Below are positions 45,401 to 57,874 of a stretch of 64,000 bases of DNA, in pieces. This DNA is from Corythucha ciliata (Eukaryota; Arthropoda; Insecta; Hemiptera; Tingidae): positions 13,764,001 to 13,828,000 of the forward strand of contig CM075941.1 in NCBI GenBank assembly GCA_038030265.1. The letters are read 5' to 3'. The first letter of the stretch is position 1, and every line of letters begins with the position of its first letter. The position numbers were made by a program, and so were the translations under genes. The notes beneath the pieces were generated by a model. The model made no database searches. It had not been told where the DNA came from and was given only the letters and a program-made list of their open reading frames with translations.

Positions 45401-46863
45401 TGCCCCCCCTTCTTGAGACAGAATTTTTAAAAAGTCTCTTTAAAACCCCACCCACAACAACTTTTTAAAAATCATTTTCAGCCATCCGAAGGTCCATCCT
45501 CCCCCCCATGCCCCTTTCTACCTTGTTGCTGGCGTGGACGTCACGTCCAACGTCCATGTCGCCGGGAAGACTAGTGTTTTCAATGTTTTGTCTCTCTTTC
45601 CCCCCAAAAAACTTTGTGAATGGGCCAAAAATAATAATTTTTGAAAACTTTATTTCACTGTTCGTATACCTGGGACTACTGCGGTGCTAGTGGGCGGCGA
45701 GGGCGGAGGCTGTCTGGTGGATGGGCTTCCGCCCAGGTACAGGACGTTCTTTTGTTGTAGAGTCAGTCGTAGCTCTGTTGTTCTTTGGATGTGTTCTTTT
45801 TTTTTTTTTTTTTTTTTTTGGTCTCCAGTGATCGAGTTTTGGCTGCCTCCGTAATTAGAAAATGAAACTCACGGGGTAGAATAATGGATGTTTCCTCGGT
45901 AGGTGATTCGTTTTCTTTCTATCACTCTTCTACCGTCATTAAGAGAGAGGGGTCCGCGTAATTTTTCACCCCTTGACGTGGCCCCCGCAATTACTTAAAT
46001 TATCTTTTTTTTTTTTTTGCTTCCCAGTAGTGGGAGAGGAAAGAGAGAGTGTGAGAGAGAGAGAGAGCGTGAGTGAGAGGAAAAACGTGTTTTCCAAATT
46101 TTTCTCCTTTTCACCATTAATTTTCTTTGTTTGGTCATTTATACCCACCGCGCTCAAATGTCAAATGGGGGGGGGGGAACTTCTCCATCCACTGCCTCCC
46201 ACACCAATCCACCAGCCCTGTTTGTTTGATTAATAGCCCCCCCCCCCATCATCTCGTGGTTGTGGTGGTCACCCACTTACACTGTAATTAACACCCTTGA
46301 AAGTTTTATCGTTCGTAGGCATGTAGACATTTCATTCGGTATGCATTTAAATTTGAAAACTTACCTCTTGAAAGAAGAAACTCTTCGGGACACTTCTGCT
46401 TAATTGACAGATACCTGCAGCAGAACAGTCTGGGCTGAACTCCGGGGTGCAGCCTGCACGGAATCAGATCTGGAGCCCCCCTCCCCCATGCGATTATGGG
46501 TGCGAATCGCACACAAAGTTTCCAGACTGACTACAGACTACAGAGCGTTTTTGGATGTAAATGAACAGTTTGTGACTGCATGGTCAAATCGGTCATGTTG
46601 TCGGCTTCCATAGGGCGAAGTAACGCAATGCAGTGTTGAAGCAGGGGCGTAGTTCGGGGACCACCATTGAAATTTACCAAATAATTTGCTCATTTTTTGA
46701 AGAAGAAATACTTTTTATCCATTTTCTTCGTCCCCTCGCACAGTTTTTTTTCGTTGCCTTGATTACTTTAATGGTCACTTGAACGGGCGCTGACGCCCGC
46801 GCAGGTGCGTCATGGCCGGGGTACGAATTTTAGAGTTATTTGTAGCTAGAAGGCGGGGTCCAT
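42493..46863. other. Long gene-free region
   Basis: No protein-like open frame. Contains G13 near 44116, T-runs near 45800 and 46003, GA microsatellite 46041-46078, and C10-11 near 46237. A stretch at 43.98-44.52 kb is GC-richer but its frames have no recognisable features. Confidence 0.45.
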
Positions 46864-46867
46864 TTAA

Positions 46868-47220
46868 GGGGGAGTTGTACATGTGTTTCCTCGACCCCCC
46901 TCCAATCTTCCCTCTATATTTCTTCACCAATCCTGGATTTCAAGAGCTCATTTAAATCTTCAGGAAATTCAGCACAACCGTACGATCTTCTTTTTTCATA
47001 TTTCACCCCTAAAATAACTATTGAACGCACATAAACTTTTACCTTGAAAATTCACACTCTTTCGACGACTTATTTAGGAAAGCAAGATCGTACGGTAGTG
47101 CGGAATTTCCTGAAGATTTAAATGAGCCCTTGAAACCCAGAAATAGGGCGATAATTTACGTAACGCGGAGTAGGCGAGGTAAGATTGGAGGGGGGTCGAG
47201 GACACATGTACAACTCCCCC
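46868..47220. mobile_element. TTAA MITE, copy C
   Basis: TTAA at 46864-46867 and 47221-47224. Termini match copies A and B. The asymmetric centre (cctaaaataactattgaacg) is the reverse complement of theirs, so it inserted in the opposite orientation. It is shorter (353 bp) because of deletions near both outer arms. Confidence 0.85.
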
Positions 47221-47379
47221 TTAAACCGCCACTATCCCCTCCCCCCTACGAGTTCGGAGCCCCTGCCTTTTTTTCTTTTTTAGAACAAACCTCGTTGCGT
47301 CAGCAAAACAACCACATCACGTGGTCTTGCATCAAGGTTCCGCCACCACAAAATAGGCCCAGAAACTGGCAATTTTCCT

Positions 47380-48510
47380 GAAATGAAGACCCTATAAATT
47401 GGCATTGACCCGAAAAGATCCATTCCACGGACATTCACCCAGGAATTCACTGATATTTAGCTCCGAATGATGTAATTTTGCGGTGTTCATCAAACTTGCA
47501 GGGCGATCTCTCGGCGCCGTCTGGACCTTGGGGAAAGCGGCCACTTAAAACACAGGTTCCGAAACTTGAAATTTCGCTGAAATTAAGAACCAAATCTTTT
47601 AATTTTGCTGAAATTCCCGAAACGCGATGATGTACTGGAAAATAGCTATTTCACCGATAATTAGACCCGAAACTGGCTATTCCATAGGTTTTCAGAGTGA
47701 TGTAATTTCAGTGCTATATTTGTCAATGCCTGTCGTGGCTCGCTAGTCCTGGGTTCACAGTCTCTAAAAAAAATGTCCCGTTACTTTTGTGGCTACGTCA
47801 CGAATCTGCACGTTTACGATGATAAAAAGCTGCAAGTGTTATGCAATATTTTTTTCTTTTGAATGTGATGACACGTGCCATCGAATGCCCCCAGCAGCCA
47901 GTCAAAAAACACATTTTATCACCAAAAAGCCGCTGAATTGCAGCATGGTGCCGATTCTTCTCAAAATTGCTGCATTTGCAGTTAAAAATCTGCAAAACAG
48001 AAAGTTTCTGGTCTACATAAATATCCGTGGAATAGCAAGTTTCTGGTCTTAACATTTGCGAAACGGCAAGTCCCAGATTTTTTTTCTAGTCAGCGTGATG
48101 AACAGTCTCACCCGGAGCGAACAAAATCCGCGAATACCCGCACAGTGGCAACTTCTTTGAGTTAAATACCCGCGAAATTGGAAGTTTCCTTTTCCTGACT
48201 GAATATCCGCGAAATTGTAAGGTTATGGCCTTGATATAAGCAAAATTTCAAGTCTCAAGGTCATTTTGTTTTGGTGAAAACCCAGGCCGGCAAGCGGCCA
48301 AAACCTGATGAAGATAATGAAATTAGACGTTTCCTGCTTGATTGTCCGGACAATTGCAAGTTTCGGCACTTAATTTCTGCAAGAATGCTACTTTCGGGTA
48401 TTTATTTCGGCGGAATATTATGTTTTTGGTGTTTAATTTTGAAGAAATGGGCCGTTTCGAGGTTAAAAACATCCGCCAATTGCACTTGTTTTTCGGGGGC
48501 TTGGATCCCG
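47380..48510. repeat. Degenerate array, CCGCGAAATTGCAAGTTTC type
   Basis: Two well-kept cccgcgaaattg cores at 48171 and 48208 are 37 bases apart. Elsewhere phrases like gaaactggcaattttcctg and gcaagtttctggtct recur with irregular spacing. Confidence 0.6.
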
Positions 48511-50144
48511 GATTAGCCGGCTACTATGGACAGCGGCGGCTAAGGCTCGCGATTTGACGCTTATTCTCTAGAGAGAACACCACGTTGAAATAACGTTTCT
48601 TTTTTATTTAGAAACCAAGGGGTATCATGAAGATTTCCGTCCCGGACCCGATTCTGTTTGCCACTTCTCGAAAAGGCAGGCTCCAAAGTTTTTAACATGC
48701 CTCGTACCATCATCCCACACATAATCATCATCATACCTACATTGTTCTTGCTTCCCCGCTCTCCCATCACGCTTAATGGCATAGCGAGCGGAATAAAAGC
48801 GTCTTTTCACGCAGCTCAACGTGTGTGCAAACAAAACGCCCCCCCCCCCATCATTCCCAGCTCATCCATTTTCAAAATATGCGAAAGCCTTGTTCTCCCC
48901 TGAAAGTTCTTCTCTCCCTTCTCAGGTTTCGGAAGAAAAACAAGAAACCCATTGCGGTGGTAAACGTTTGGCGATGAGCGTGGTGGAGGCGGAGGTGTGG
49001 GGCACGAAGGCACGAAGGCTTCGTGCTCCCCCTCCCCCCGACACTCCCTCACAAGTTATCCAATTAGCGTTGGGTCTCCGTAGTGTAAAAGTTTTAGGGG
49101 TTCGCGCGCACAGTTTGTGGGCATCTGTGGGGAATACGAAATTTAGGGCAGTTTTTTCGCTTTATTCGAGGCATGGTAATTAAAACACGAAACAAAAAAA
49201 CCGTAAAAAGCTCAATTATCTCTCGTTTGTCGAGTTCGTAGTTTGGTGTGCGTACAGTCATTTCCGCTTTGTTAGACACTGTATAATGCTGTCGACTGTC
49301 ATATGTTGAACGATATTACTTTTAAGTGAACTGAATTCTTGGAATTCAGCATACTTTCCAAACGGGTTGTCTTAGGAGAGGGGGGTGGTTGAAGTTTTTG
49401 TGTTGGCCAATCAGCGAAATAATTAAAATACTTCTCGACACTCTTGAATACCTTCACTACAAAGAACTTTGGTGTGCGTTGCCACTAAGGTGTGCAGGAG
49501 AGGTTGGAAGAAACTTCTTAGGAAATTAGTTGTCTAAAAGTTGAAAATGATGAAGTAATTTCCATCGCGAAAACGCTCTATACCGTATGGTTAGGTGTAA
49601 TTTAAAACTCGTCTCTCTTATTCCCCGGAGTTATAGAGGAGGGCTTTTCCAATGTAGGCTTGCCCCCTCCCCCTCTCATCAATGGATGTCCAATTAGCAC
49701 GGTAAATTTAACTCAAATAAGAAATAAGAGGAATTTGATTTTAAAAGCCTTCTTATAAGGGTTGTTCCTCTTTTTAGCTAATAGCTAATATAACCCCTGA
49801 CTTTTAAAAGGGAAAAAAGTTGGCAGATACCAACATTCGAATGAATTAATGCTGGGGGTCTGAGGGGATGATTTTTAGTCTTTGAAGATTAGTTAAGGGC
49901 TGAAGGGCGAAGGGCCGTTTGATTTTAATCGAAAACTCCTGTAGTTCCCAGTGATGAATATTAATTCTCTTCCAATCACCCCCTTTTTAACATTGAGAGG
50001 AGTAACGGGGAGGACAGAATTTTGTTTTTCTTATAATCTGTTGAGAGGTTGTTAACGATTTATCTTGGCATTTCAACCCTGGGGCGTAGGTAGCATTTTG
50101 CTCAAGGATGGGGTTGGTGGGGTAGGAACACGCGGTGTTGTCTA
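48511..50144. other. Gene-free region
   Basis: No recognisable gene. A C10-11 run at 48838-48848; overlapping open frames at 48.6-49.2 kb show no family features. Confidence 0.45.
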
Positions 50145-50370
50145 ATTATAAACCAATTTCACGGTGTTGACTCATGCCGAAAAATCAAATTTCGTGAGCT
50201 TTGCTGCATGAAGTATACAATTTTGCCCTGTTGACCCGCTCAAAAAGCAATTTCGAGGGATTGTCTCATGAAGATAATCACTTCCGCGGATTCAGCTCTT
50301 TCAAACACCGAATTTCGTGGATACGACAAGGCCCTTTCACAAATCAATTTTGCGGATTCGGCACAGATCA
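50145..50370. repeat. Short degenerate array, AATTTCGTGG type
   Basis: Phrases such as caatttcacggtgttgactcatg and caatttcgagggattgtctcatg repeat about every 35-40 bases. Confidence 0.5.
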
Positions 50371-50809
50371 TCCCTGCATAACTCAGGACTGCTCGACCCA
50401 GCGACTCTGGATCCGTGCCTAGCCCTGACTGTCCATGTCGAGACCCGATCTCTGCCACCGCCATTTCATCTGGCCAGTTTGCCAACGATCAGTCCCCCTC
50501 CAATAGCACCACCCACGATAGAACGCGCTCATCAACGCGATACTTCGGAAAATCGCGGTGCTTCAATTCCTTGGTTTGCCGCCCTCTTCTTCTTGCGAGT
50601 CCCGGTTGGGCCCAGGCAGCCACTCTACGGTCCTTGAAATAATCCCTCCGAGTTTCACACTGTCCAAATGTCCACTCTGAAAATTTTCTCATATGCTAAG
50701 GCCCAGTAGCGCCGACACTTTATCCAAGGTGTAGCAGTCGCTACAGTTCTCTCTAGGAGGTGGGTAGTCCGTGACCGAGGAGGTGATAAAAAACATTGAC
50801 GCCTGTATT
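50371..50809. other. Gene-free spacer
   Basis: Frames of 70-106 codons overlap on both strands, but none resembles a known protein. Confidence 0.35.
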
Positions 50810-52040
50810 TCAACTTTTCAATTTTTTCACTGGAATAATCAGTTTATTCCAGGCTACTTTGGAGCTCTCCAAGAAAATATTGACAGGATAATGTGAGAGA
50901 GAATTTGTATAGTTTGACACTTTTGAACGTGCGAAATAGGCAGTTTCCAGGGTGAAATTGACAGGTTCAAGGATGAAATTGACAATTTTTAGGACGATAT
51001 TGACAGTTTTGAACGACGAAATTGGCATTTATTTATAGGACGAAACTGACAGTTCCAAGGACGAAACTGACAGTTCCAAGGACGAAACTGACAGTTCCAA
51101 GGACGAAACTGACAGTTCCAAGGACGAAACTGACAGTTCCAAGGACGAAATTGACATTTCCAGGACGAAATTGACATTTCCAGGACGAAATTGACATTTC
51201 CAGGATGAAATTGACATTTCCAGGATGAAATTGACATTTCCAGGTCAAAATTGACATTTCCAGGACGAAATTGAAAGTTTCAAGGATGAAATTGACAGTT
51301 ACGAGAATGAACTTGACAATTTAAACAAGGAAATTGACATTTCCTGGACGAAATTGACAGGGTCAAGGATGAAGTTGACAGTTTGGAGAGTGATATTGGC
51401 AGTTCTGAACGACGAAATTGGCATTTATTTACAGGACGAAATTGACAATTCCAATGATGAAATTAACAGTTTATGATGACGAAATTGACAGAATTGAAAG
51501 ACGAAATTGACTGTTTCAAGAACGACATTGACAGCCAGTTTCTAGTATTCGACTGATTCCGGGGAAGGGTTCTTTAAAAAACCCCACGGCCCGCGCCCGA
51601 ATCGTCTGATGTTCAACTTCGAAATCAAAGTTTTCGATCTTTTATTGTTATTCAGGGGGAAATTGACAGTTAAGGCCCATTTTCACCAACAAAATTGATC
51701 TCGTTTAAAGTTGATCGTGATTAGTCGCCAATAGCGACCCATATGAATTTTGATACAAGTGTTTACATTGTAATCGTGATTAGTTGTTGATCTTGGTTAA
51801 AGAAGTTGGTGAAATCGGGCCTAAGTTTCCGAAATTGATTAGCAGTTTAAAGGGCGAAATTGATAGTTTTAAAAAGAGGGGCTTGGAAAATCCATCGTAG
51901 TTCTGTACCCGAATTCACGTCAATGATTGAGTTTACCATTTTTAGAGCGTGAATAGTCAGTTTGGTGATCGTTATAGGACACGAATCATCAGTTCAACCA
52001 ATTTTATGGGACTAATTGTCAATTTTTGGAGTGCAAATGG
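50810..52040. repeat. GACGAAATTGACAG array with 21-bp and 20-bp blocks
   Basis: Positions about 51040-51145 hold five near-identical 21-mers, aggacgaaactgacagttcca. Directly after, to about 51265, come six 20-mers, aggacgaaattgacatttcc, with 0-3 changes each. Degenerate units with the same core extend to 50810 on the left and 52040 on the right. Long minus-strand frames here (e.g. 50989-51257) are repeat artefacts. A MITE sits at 51674-51821. Confidence 0.9.
51674..51821. mobile_element. 148-bp TAA-flanked MITE (PIF/Harbinger-like)
   Basis: TAA flanks both ends (51671-51673, 51822-51824). Termini ggcccattttcaccaac and gttggtgaaatcgggcc pair with two mismatches. A 3-bp TAA duplication and GGCCC ends fit Harbinger-type MITEs; no transposase is present. 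Confidence 0.75.
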
Positions 52041-52700
52041 TCGTTTTGTTGTTTCGTGCTGACCGAAAAGTAATAACGTCTGGACCGGACCGAAAAAAAA
52101 AGGACTTGGACCGGACCGGACCGAAAAGGGCGTTAACGTTCTAAAAGGACGTTCACGAAATAGTAATTCGAAACGAAGTATATAAAAGTAATAATCCTTG
52201 GCTCACAAGCTCTATGTATGCATTTTGTGGGCTATTCACCCCAAACATTCTTCACTTTTGAAGGGGAGAAATTTACAGCACGTTTACATCCGATCAAAAA
52301 GTGGGGGTAACAACGGGATTGCCCCTAATAGGCTAGTAGAGCTAGTCAAATCGCTGAAAACTGGTATGGGGAGGGTGGATATGGATATAAGTAGATGTAG
52401 AGGAGATGTAGATGTAGATAAGTAGAGGAGGGTTTCGATATCCACCCCCCCCCCCTTTAAAAGGTCTCTGATCCGCCCTTTGATGGTTGTGTACGTCACG
52501 GCATTCCATTTAAACATACCTACTCGAGACATTTGAAGCACGCAGTTCCTGGACGAAAGGAATCCACATAACAATTTTCTGTTTTTCTTTTTTCACAAGA
52601 AGACCGGACCGGAATTATTTACAGCCCGGACCGGAATCATTTACAGCCCGGACCGAAGACCGAACCAAAATAAAATTGCTGGGACCGGAACGTGTGGTAC
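52041..52700. repeat. GGACCGGACCG-rich region
   Basis: ggaccggacc repeats occur at 52085-52130 and 52600-52690 (cagcccggaccggaatcattta twice). Between them, 52375-52430 is a gtagatgtagag-type minisatellite and 52446-52456 a C run. The two GGACCG blocks bracket about 470 bp and could be ends of an element, but no inverted termini are seen. Confidence 0.5.
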
Positions 52701-53095
52701 GTTCAGCTTCCGTTCAGAGCTACTTGGTCCTTTGTCTCATCAGCCCAGCATTTGAGCCTATAGTACGGAGCTAATGACCCACTTGCTGCCCGAGACCAGA
52801 GGTGCTATACGACTGACCTGACCTGATGAAACCGAGTGAAGGTGGAGAAGACCCAGCGAGGGCGAAACGGGAACGATATGGGGACGTGCCCGGACGTCCC
52901 CGGACGGCCATTATATGTATAATTAGGACATGCCCGGGGAAAGTAGGACGTCTGGTCACCATTCCTGTTCATGACTATCTCGCTTATTACTTAATTCCTT
53001 ATTTTTCAATAATTATAATTTTGATTTTTGAATGTACCACAACGCTAATGAAGCTGCTAAATTCGCCAATTAACAATATTTCTCCCTTTTCGCAG

Positions 53096-53158
53096 GTTTA
53101 TCAGGGCCGCGTTGGCTCCTCCTGACTGGCCGATCGCGTGGTTCCTCAGTAAATAAAT
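53096..53158 (+). other. Candidate 5'UTR exon, probably of sfl
   Basis: A pyrimidine-rich acceptor (tctcccttttcgcag, AG at 53094-53095) is followed by 63 bases that are richer in GC than their surroundings, then a GTGAGT donor at 53159. It lies 4.7 kb upstream of the known sfl exon on the same strand, and that exon needs an upstream partner. Two frames contain stops and one is open, so untranslated status is likely. Splice sites are seen; membership in sfl is inferred. Confidence 0.4.
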
Positions 53159-55304
53159 GTGAGTCGCTCATTTATTTTGTTATTACAGCGAGACTGTGGG
53201 TCGGTGGGTGGGCTTTTTATTTAGGCCCGAAGGAATCAACGGTTGCGCTCCTAAAGCCAGCTAAGAGAGCTCCCTCGCCCCGATAACCCCTAGCCATCCC
53301 CACCCCCTCCTCAACGGCATTTATATCCCTTTATCCCAGGTCCTTCTTCCATGCATTTTCTAGCCCCATTTCCCCAGGAAATCATCCCTTGGGTTCTCTA
53401 CCCTTTCACTCCGAGGGATTTAAAATATTCAATACTGAGAAAAGTCTTGCCGCGTGTGTCGTTCTCTCTCACTTCCTCTTTTACTCCCTCTCTCACTCTC
53501 TCTTACTCTATCCCGAGGAATTATCATTAAAATAATATTAAAGATATACTCTCCTGTTGCTTTATCCCCCCCCCCCACTGGAATGATATTAAGGGTTTCG
53601 CATTGTCGTAGCATTGTTCAAAAAAAGAAAAATTACGGATACTATGAGGAAAAAAAGATTTATGCCCTTTTCTGTCTCCATCTCACTCTCCTAGCTTTGA
53701 CGGATATTAATTCTGGGGGTTATCCATTAGAAAATTACTTTGTCGCATAGTTTTTTTTTAGGTTTGAATAGACCTGAATTAATGATGAAAATTGGTATTT
53801 TCTTGTCAGTACAGCGCAGCGTTTTGGCCATTATAAACATTCAAAAACATGATCTTTACCCGTGAATTTACCAAACTGTCGCCCCCCCTCCACCATCACA
53901 TCACACCAATCACACTCCGCGTGAGTGCTTTTATGAAAATTGTTAAAATACCTCTTTTATGATTCTACGAGGATTTTCCTATTTTTCCTGTTTTAATTGA
54001 AAAAGTTTGCTCACCCTCGTTCGTATAGAAAGAATAAATGAGACTCGCCCCCCCCCCCCCCGCTTGATAGTGTAGAAAGGCCATTTTTTTAAGTTCCTTA
54101 GGATTTGTAGTCTGTGCCCCCACCCTACTACCTCTGTCCTCTGCGTTAGGCATAATTAGTCGCGTGGATTACAAGATGTTGGGATTGGTAGGCTGGTCGG
54201 GGGAGGGGGACATATGAGAGACTGGTTAGTGTAAGAAAAAGGGTTCTCGTTTTGCTTTTATAATTGTAAACAAACAACGTGCTTGTAACCCCCCCCCCCC
54301 TCTCGCGTCATTTTTAAAGACCTTCGTGTTACAATTTAGCTTTTTACGCACCTAAAGAGAAACGATGGCTACATGGAACGTCAGATGTGTAAAAAGTCCA
54401 GCATTTTCGTTGTGGGAGAAACTCATTAAGTTGTAGCGTCTGTGCGGCAACCCCCTTATGCGACCGCCCATCCCCACCATCTCTTTGATGACTTCTTCGT
54501 GAATGTTTTGAAAGGGTTCCGGACTCACTAATGTCCTAACGTCTTTCTGTGATGTCATTATTCCATGAAATATTCATTTCGTCAACCCACCCACCCTCAC
54601 CATCAACCCCCCCCCCCCAACACACACACACCATGCTTTGAGAGATTTGGTTGTGGATTTGTAAATGGCCGGGCGTGAGAGGAGGCACTATGGAGACGCT
54701 GAGTAGGAAATCAAAACTCGAAGAAAATAAAAACACGATTTTGACCCTTGCGGTTGGTGCTGGATATATGAGACGGGACAATAGTTTCTCGATCGTTTCA
54801 CCGCACGGGACCGTGGTCGTTTTGAATTGAAAATTGTTTTCAACTGCTCGGAAACATATCCCATTCAGGGGCAAATTAAACTGAAGTGGTAAATGCCGAG
54901 AAGTTAATTTCATATACGTTAGCCCTTGCCTCGCAGACATCTCTCTCTGCACCCCCCGCTCACCCCCTTCACCCAATTTCCGAACAAGTTCCCCGTCTGG
55001 CTTCATTAGCAATACTTCCCCCCTCGCCTAACAGATAAATTGAGTGAAACAATACCGTTCCCTTTACCTCAAAGTTTAAATTCTATCGCTGAGAGATTCT
55101 CCCTCCCTCCTTTTTAATTTACGTAAATTCGTCCAATACAGACGACGAAGGGTCATTTTCCCAGTATTGAACTAAAATTCCTTCGCTTTCACCCCGAGAT
55201 AGTTGGGTTTAACCCCTATAATGCCTGCGGAATCGATCGAATCCTCTTCCCCTCACCCTCCGGCTAGATAATTCGTCGTGTGGTGACATTGGGATGGGGT
55301 AATT

Positions 55305-55532
55305 GAAATATTATCACCTCATCCGTGATTATAGAAATATCTTATGACATGGTTTTTTTTTTGTCAAAAGAATAAAATTGGGTAATATTCGACGACGGTT
55401 GCGCGAAAAATAACGTACATCACTCGACTATTAAGAGGTATTACCCGCTCATTTTTAATTAGCGGCCTCGACCGCCAAACAAAAACTCGCAGGTAATGCA
55501 CCGTTTACTAATCTTGTAATGTAATCTACTAT
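55305..55532. repeat. Conserved dispersed repeat, copy 2
   Basis: Direct-orientation copy of 22332-22524, about 93% identical in the core. It has an extra ~46-bp AT-rich segment after gtgattatag (55330-55377) and lacks about 11 bases within the gcctcg region. Confidence 0.75.
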
Positions 55533-57836
55533 AACACTCGCCGAAAGAATGTGAAAAAGGACTCCTCGTTTTTTTTTTTTTAAAGTTCAAAACATTTTAC
55601 AGCAGTCGTTTTAAAAGCGACACCTTTTATTATCCTGTCGCTATACTCTTAACAGTGGCCGGGGGGAGGAGGGGGGCTTGTCAACGACGCTAGAAATTTT
55701 TACGACGCTCCTCCCCCCCCCCCTTTGTATACTAGTTCGCGTGTTTCTGTCGGTAATAAAAATCAATAAACTAAAAATTAGCGATCATTTTGAGATGTCG
55801 TAAAAAAAATACAGTGGGACTTGTTCAGTTGGTAAAAAGGGCCCGAGGCTTAAGATTTTTTTTTTAATAAAGCCGGCCCGCGTTATTATAAAGGAAGCCG
55901 CTTCTTGAGAGAAAAAAAGGAAGTTAAACAAAGAATTGCAGTTGACACAGGGCGGAAACGAGACGCGGAGGTAATCAACCCACCGGTTTTATCAAGCCCT
56001 TTTTTTTTGCTGGGGTTTCTCCTTTTAAAACATGCGGAAGTGTGGGTGGAGGGGGAGTAAGGTTCGGTATTTTTAAGGCTTTAAGTAAAGTTGTCAAGCT
56101 AAAAAAACGATGGAATATAAAAAAAAACTTTCTAATGTCAACATTTTTTTTATTCTTTGTCATAGTCTTTCAATGAAGAGTTGAAACGCCTTTAGATTCG
56201 TGCTACACGAGCGGTTTGAACTTTTGGGGTAAGCTGGTCGAAAAGGGCCAGCATTGCGGTGGAATGCCTATACAGGTGGCTATATCCAGGCCTTGGGCCG
56301 TGCCTGATCCGTTCCACCGATGCCAGGGCTGTGTAATTAGGCGTTTTCTTACGGGGAGGGGGGAGCTTCATTTTGCCCCGCTTCTTGAAGGTCTTTATGT
56401 TACCGCCCACAAGAGAACGGGGCTATATTTAGAGGTGGATTAGGGGAAGACCTCCAGCGGCCAATTTAGCTCGGCTTTATATTTAGCTTCCGTTATTAAT
56501 TTTTGCGGCATTTTGTTTAATTTTAAATATCTGCAGACAATCCTTTAAGCCCCGTTCACACGAAGCGATTTTTCGAGAAAAATCGCACGCAATCCCTACA
56601 AAAACACGCGATTTCTATTAAAGTATAGGCCGACCAGTCATCCTACTTACCCCGGATATATTCTACTTTTTGGACCGTCCAACTCCACTGCTTGGGCTCA
56701 TTTCTCAAGTCCTCGCGTGTTTCGTGACTATGGCTTTTTCAAACGTAAATTTTGTCGAGTTTTCCCAGATTTGGCTATTCTGATTCTGCTAAGTGAGTGA
56801 GAAAATCAGCCTCAAGTCGGCCCCAAGAAAGCGGCTGAAACCGTGAGGTTGCCGCCCTGTGCGCGTGCCCCTTTTGCACTCCCATAGATACGGCTAAGTT
56901 CTTTCTTTTGTTTCGCTGGTGCTACAGTGGAGTAGAAAATCATCAGATTTCTTTCAAATTTTCAAGTTAAGTTAATGATATTTCCCGGCTTTCCACACTA
57001 GTATGCAGCGCTAGCGAAAAAAGGAGTATTAGATACCTACCATTCTTCAACTTTGTTGTTTACTGTACTTTTCCGTCCCTTTAATAATGGGGGGGGGGGG
57101 CATTGCTCAAAACAGGGGGATTTCTCGTGCAGCCATCAGGGAGGGGGGGGGATAGACACCGCTGGCTCACTTAACATTGAGTTGAAAACCCGAAAAATAT
57201 TGAAGAAGTAAGACGTGATGGGGAGGGGGAATCACCCTGCAGCGAGTTCCCTTTTATATGTATATGCGACGAATACTTTTTTGGGCTCACAAAAAAACAA
57301 CTGAGAAAGTTGGTTTGTTGACGGAAGAATAACTGAGAAATTGCTGGACTGTGATAGTGAGGGAGGGTGTTTGTGGGAAGGGGAGGGGGTAAAGAAATGC
57401 GGCACGCTGAGGGAAAAGTCAGAAAGGTGGCAAATAAGGGAAAATCCAATGTTTCACACACAACACACACAGCCTGTAGAGATGTTTGAGAGGATATTGG
57501 GGGGGGGGGGTTGAGACAAAAACTAAGGAAAAACTTTCCCTTCGATATTTCTCTATAATACAATGACGGGCACTGCGACTTGGCCCTTTCTCACGACAGT
57601 GACATGTTAATATTTTTTTCTTTTGATTGGAAGCGAAAAATATGACTGTGCCTTCTGTAAAATTTTAGCCCAGAGTTTATATAATCTGCCTGGCTTTGGA
57701 TAATAATTTATTTTCTATAAAGGACTGCTGTTCCGCCTGTCATTTGCTCTTTAATTTACCGTACTGCATTTCCTTGTTTGTAAAAAGTTGGAAAAGTCCG
57801 TAAAAACATTAATTGTTTTTGATTTTGTTGTTTCAG

Positions 57837-57874
57837 GCGAGGCGGCGTGTCAATGACCAAATAGTGATGAGGTT
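57837..57874 (+). promoter_or_regulatory. sfl: sfl 5'UTR part of exon, with two upstream AUGs
   Basis: A polypyrimidine tract ending in tttcag (AG at 57835-57836) precedes this stretch, so it is an internal exon start and at least one further 5'UTR exon must lie upstream. An in-frame TGA at 57854-57856 makes the ATG at 57875 the first possible in-frame start. Two out-of-frame ATGs come first. One opens a 3-codon uORF at 57853-57864. The other opens a uORF at 57867-57920 that overlaps the main start. Such an arrangement usually lowers initiation at the main ATG; that effect is inferred. Confidence 0.7.

Larger units (their letters stand above)
52701..57836. other. Gene-free, probably 5' intronic sequence of sfl
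   Basis: Apart from the candidate exon at 53096-53158 and the dispersed repeat at 55305-55532, nothing coding was found. Contains C12-14 runs near 54047 and 54289, G12 near 57088 and 57497, and a CT-rich patch (53460-53510). A gttcacacgaagcg segment at 56555 resembles a MITE terminus, but its partner is absent. Confidence 0.45.

Noticed and set aside
50989..51257. Overlapping repeat-protein frames on the minus strand
   Set aside because: Generated by 20- and 21-bp tandem DNA repeats; the 20-bp block shifts frame every unit, so no selection for protein is apparent.
50810..51545. CRISPR-like regular array
   Set aside because: Units are contiguous with no unique spacers and the DNA is clearly animal.
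54536..55012. 158-codon minus-strand open frame, one of the longest
   Set aside because: Ordinary composition, no motif or family, includes translated C/G homopolymers; consistent with chance.
56216..56443. GC-richer patch with open frames on both strands
   Set aside because: No family resemblance, and frames on both strands are equally open.
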